From Lachnospiraceae bacterium (lineage in GTDB: Bacteria; Bacillota; Clostridia; Lachnospirales; Lachnospiraceae): 7,773 nt of DNA. Position numbers and translations under genes: made by a program. Below the pieces are notes generated by a model, which did no database searches, had not been told where the DNA came from, and saw only the letters and a program-made list of their open reading frames with translations. Location of the stretch: the NCBI GenBank assembly GCA_009774535.1, contig VSNY01000180.1:1-7773 (forward strand), read 5' to 3'. Shown here piece after piece: positions 5,268 to 7,773 of the stretch (the stretch's first letter is position 1; the number at the start of each line of letters is the position of its first letter).

Positions 5268-7718
5268 TTATCGAGGAACTTCCACCATCTTATATGCTTC
5301 AATCTGGTCAAATTCCGCGATATCATTAAATCCTTCAAAGACAAGTCCGCATTCAAATCCGGTCTTCACCTCTTTGACGTCGTCTTTAAACCGCTTTAAG
5401 GATGCCAGCGCACCTTCGTAAATCTGCTTGCCTTCTCTGGTAATACGGCACTTGCAGCCTCTCTCAAAAATACCGTCCAGAATATAAGATCCTGCGATAT
5501 TTCCAATGCCGGATGCCTTAAAGATCTGGCGCACTTCCGCGTGACCCAGTACTTTTTCTTCAAAAATCGGGTCCAGCATGCCCTTCATCGCGGCAGATAC
5601 ATCTTCAATCGCACTGTAAATAACTTTGTACAGACGGATATCTACGCCTTCACGTTCTGCGGTCGCTTTTGCTACCGGGTCCGGGCGCACGTTAAAGCCG
5701 ATAATAATTGCGTTGGATGCGGATGCCAGGCTGACATCAGATTCACTGACGGAACCGACGCCTCCGTGGATAATTTTTACAACCACTTCTTCATTTGACA
5801 GCTTCTGCAGGCTCTGTTTTACTGCTTCTACTGAACCTTGTACATCAGCTTTTACAATAATATTCAGTTCTTTGATATTGCCGGACTGGATCTGTGAAAA
5901 CAGGTCATCCAGCGACATGCGCGATCTTGTTTCTTCCAGCAGTTTTTCTTTGCTTTCTGAAATATACGTTTCCGCAAAGCTGCGGGCTTCTTTTTCTGAT
6001 TCGCAGATTACAAATGTCTCGCCTGCATCCGGAACGCTGCTCAGGCCCAGAATCTCGACTGGCATGGAAGGCTTTGCGTCTTTAACATTGCGTCCCTTGT
6101 CGTCGATCATGGCGCGGACTTTGCCATAGCTGCTGCCGCAGGCAATCGGCTGGCCGATCTTTAACGTACCTTTCTGCACAAGAACTGTCGCTACAGCGCC
6201 GCGGCCTTTGTCTAATTTTGCTTCGATAACAACCCCGCGGGCATTCCGCTTTGGATTTGCCTTAAGCTCCAGCACTTCTGCCGTCAGAAGGATCATTTCC
6301 AGCAGCTGTTCGATACCCTCTTTTGTATGAGCAGATACTGGAACGAAAATCGTGCTGCCGCCCCAATCTTCCGGAATCAGTTCATGCTCGGACAGTTCCT
6401 GTTTGACACGTTCGATATTAGCGTTCGGTTTATCGATCTTATTGACAGCAACAATAATTTCAATGCCAGCTGCTTTGGCATGGTTGATCGCTTCTACGGT
6501 CTGAGGCATAACACCGTCGTCCGCTGCTACAACTAATATCGCGATATCCGTAGAATTGGCGCCGCGCATACGCATCGCCGTAAACGCTTCATGTCCCGGC
6601 GTATCTAAAAATGTGATGTTTGCGCCGTTGCATTTAACCATATATGCGCCGATTGCCTGGGTAATGCCGCCTGCTTCTTTGTCGGTTACTCTCGTATGAC
6701 GGATCGCATCCAGCAGAGAAGTCTTGCCGTGGTCTACATGCCCCATAACGCAGACAACTGGCGGACGGGATACCATCTTGCTTTCGTCTTCAGCTTCTTC
6801 CTTTAATAGTTCCGCAATCACATCGATCTTTTCTTCTGGTTCTGCGATGCAGTTAAATTCCAAAGCGATCTCTTCAGCGCGCTCATAATCAATGTCCTGA
6901 TTGACCGTTACCATCGTACCTTTTAAGAACAGTTTTTTCACAATTACAGACGGCTGGACTTTCATTTTATCCGCCAGTTCACGAATTGTAAGATGTTCCG
7001 GAAGCGTGATGGAACGAATGGTTTCTTCTTCCTTTTGCACATTCTGGACTGGCGTCTGGTTTTTCTTTTTATGGCCGCTCGTTTTTTCCAGATTTACATA
7101 GCGTTCCTGTTTTTTGCCGCCTAATTTATCGTAATCTTTGTTATTGCCGCCTTTCTTGCGGTTATTGTCACGGTTTCTGCTGTCGCGGCTTTCTTTGGAA
7201 ATTTCATCCGGAGCTGCCTTTGTCGTATCTTTATGAAAACGGTTCAGATTCTGGTCTGGTCTGCCCTTAAATTCCTTCTGGCGATTCTGACCGACTCTGC
7301 CACCGTTTTTATCACCATAATTATTACCGGAATTCGCTCGATTATTCGAATGGTTTTTCTCACCTTTTTGCTCAGATCCCGCATTTCTACCACCTCTGTC
7401 ATTCTGGCTGCGATCCTGCCTGCCGTTTCCTGCGTTCCCACGCTGACCGCCTGCTGATTTCTGGCCGCCTGCGCGTCCGCCGCGGTCTGCCCGGTCGCCG
7501 CGTCCGCTGTTTCTGTCACCGCGCCCGTTTCTGTCACCACGGTCACTGCGCTCGCCACGGTCTGGCCTGTCACTGCGGTCTGCCCGGTCATTGCGTTCGT
7601 TACGGTCGGTTTTATTACGATCGGCTTTGTCACTGCGGTCAGTTTTATCATTACGGTCAGATCTGTCGTTACGGTCGTTTCTTTCACTGCGCTCAGATCT
7701 GTCGTTACGGTGGTTTAT
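5268..7718 (-). CDS. infB: Translation initiation factor IF-2, 5' end missing
   Basis: IF-2 is the GTPase that places fMet-tRNA on the 30S subunit and promotes 50S joining. Counting from the codon at 7040, it shows an IF2_N-like domain (about 11-65), then the G domain with GHVDHGKT (G1, 100-107), GGIT (G2, 124-127), DTPGH (G3, 146-150), NKID (G4, 200-203) and SAHT (G5, 236-239). Domain II follows (KLDKGRGAVATVLVQKGTL), then the C-terminal domains ending near GFECGLVFEGFNDIAEF. GTG 7040 is only the first possible start codon. The frame is open for 226 more codons to 7718, with no ATG, GTG or TTG, through an Arg/Asp/Asn/Gly-rich linker leading into KQERYVNLEK. An in-frame TAA at 7719-7721 falls in poor-looking edge sequence. 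The true gene therefore continues off the right edge, missing the linker start, the N-terminal domain and its promoter. At least 816 residues are present. Confidence 0.95.
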   Translation of the reverse strand: MNHRNDRSERSERNDRNDRSDRNDKTDRSDKADRNKTDRNERNDRADRSDRPDRGERSDRGDRNGRGDRNSGRGDRADRGGRAGGQKSAGGQRGNAGNGRQDRSQNDRGGRNAGSEQKGEKNHSNNRANSGNNYGDKNGGRVGQNRQKEFKGRPDQNLNRFHKDTTKAAPDEISKESRDSRNRDNNRKKGGNNKDYDKLGGKKQERYVNLEKTSGHKKKNQTPVQNVQKEEETIRSITLPEHLTIRELADKMKVQPSVIVKKLFLKGTMVTVNQDIDYERAEEIALEFNCIAEPEEKIDVIAELLKEEAEDESKMVSRPPVVCVMGHVDHGKTSLLDAIRHTRVTDKEAGGITQAIGAYMVKCNGANITFLDTPGHEAFTAMRMRGANSTDIAILVVAADDGVMPQTVEAINHAKAAGIEIIVAVNKIDKPNANIERVKQELSEHELIPEDWGGSTIFVPVSAHTKEGIEQLLEMILLTAEVLELKANPKRNARGVVIEAKLDKGRGAVATVLVQKGTLKIGQPIACGSSYGKVRAMIDDKGRNVKDAKPSMPVEILGLSSVPDAGETFVICESEKEARSFAETYISESKEKLLEETRSRMSLDDLFSQIQSGNIKELNIIVKADVQGSVEAVKQSLQKLSNEEVVVKIIHGGVGSVSESDVSLASASNAIIIGFNVRPDPVAKATAEREGVDIRLYKVIYSAIEDVSAAMKGMLDPIFEEKVLGHAEVRQIFKASGIGNIAGSYILDGIFERGCKCRITREGKQIYEGALASLKRFKDDVKEVKTGFECGLVFEGFNDIAEFDQIEAYKMVEVPR
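7480..7718. repeat. Degenerate 9-bp-period repeat coding the IF-2 Arg-Asp linker
   Basis: Read on the - strand, this part of infB encodes many x-Asp-Arg triplets (RND, RSD, RGD, RAD and similar), so the DNA repeats with a 9-bp basic period and 36-bp higher-order copies. The clearest is the 19-bp direct repeat TCAGATCTGTCGTTACGGT at 7657-7675 and 7693-7711. GTCACTGCGGTC recurs at 7569-7580 and 7629-7640. The encoded segment is highly charged and presumably disordered. Confidence 0.75.
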
Positions 7719-7773
7719 TTACATGGGGTGAGATCTGGGGTTATCTGTGTCGGTTAGATCGGTTTGTTCGCCG

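Noticed and set aside
5626..6129. 167-codon + strand ORF antisense to infB
   Set aside because: It lies wholly within the conserved IF-2 coding sequence, has no recognisable motif, and is explained as an open shadow frame.
7244..7687. 147-codon - strand ORF rich in Thr, Val and Ala
   Set aside because: It is another frame of the repetitive IF-2 linker; the repeat period of 9 bp keeps several frames open at once. The infB frame is continuous with the conserved domains.
7480..7773. CRISPR-like array suggested by copies spaced 36 bp apart
   Set aside because: The repeats are contiguous and degenerate, have no unique spacers, keep the infB frame and encode x-Asp-Arg triplets. No cas genes are present.

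Overview
The window looks like a piece of a Firmicutes genome, most likely a clostridium of the Lachnospiraceae type. The evidence is the translation/ribosome gene order infB-rbfA-nrnA-truB-ribF, strong AGGAGG-type ribosome binding sites, and a cytidylate-kinase-like protein common in that group. This is judged by eye from protein motifs, not from a search.

Layout. Positions 1-461 hold no intact gene. There is a possible C-terminal scrap of a + strand gene (17-100), a very good extended -10 promoter (101-129), and a broken small gene (about 163-407) whose frame shifts part-way. Positions 462-908 (+) are dtd, D-aminoacyl-tRNA deacylase, with its own likely promoter. Positions 909-1093 separate two convergent genes and contain two long hairpins. 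Positions 1094-1717 (-) are a cytidylate-kinase-like protein with its own ribosome binding site, a plausible promoter, and a perfect 11-bp-arm palindrome in its leader. From 1896 to the right edge, everything is on the - strand and forms one operon, read right to left: infB, rbfA, nrnA, truB, ribF. Spacing is tight: 92 nt after infB, an overlap between rbfA and nrnA, 16 nt before truB, and 2 nt before ribF.

Functionally, the operon joins translation initiation (IF-2), 30S maturation (RbfA), nanoRNA/pAp turnover (NrnA), tRNA U55 pseudouridylation (TruB) and FMN/FAD synthesis (RibF). Dtd is a separate translation quality-control enzyme.

The infB gene runs to the right edge. Its conventional-looking GTG start at 7040 is not the real start, because the frame stays open for another 226 codons through a low-complexity Arg/Asp/Asn/Gly linker. 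The last ~60 bases look like a degraded copy of the preceding 36-bp repeat, so an in-frame stop at 7719-7721 is probably a sequence or assembly error at a contig end. I see no new defence, mobile or regulatory system. The items most worth checking are the truncated IF-2 end, the 9-bp-period repeats in infB and rbfA, the broken gene near the left edge, and the unusual palindromes.
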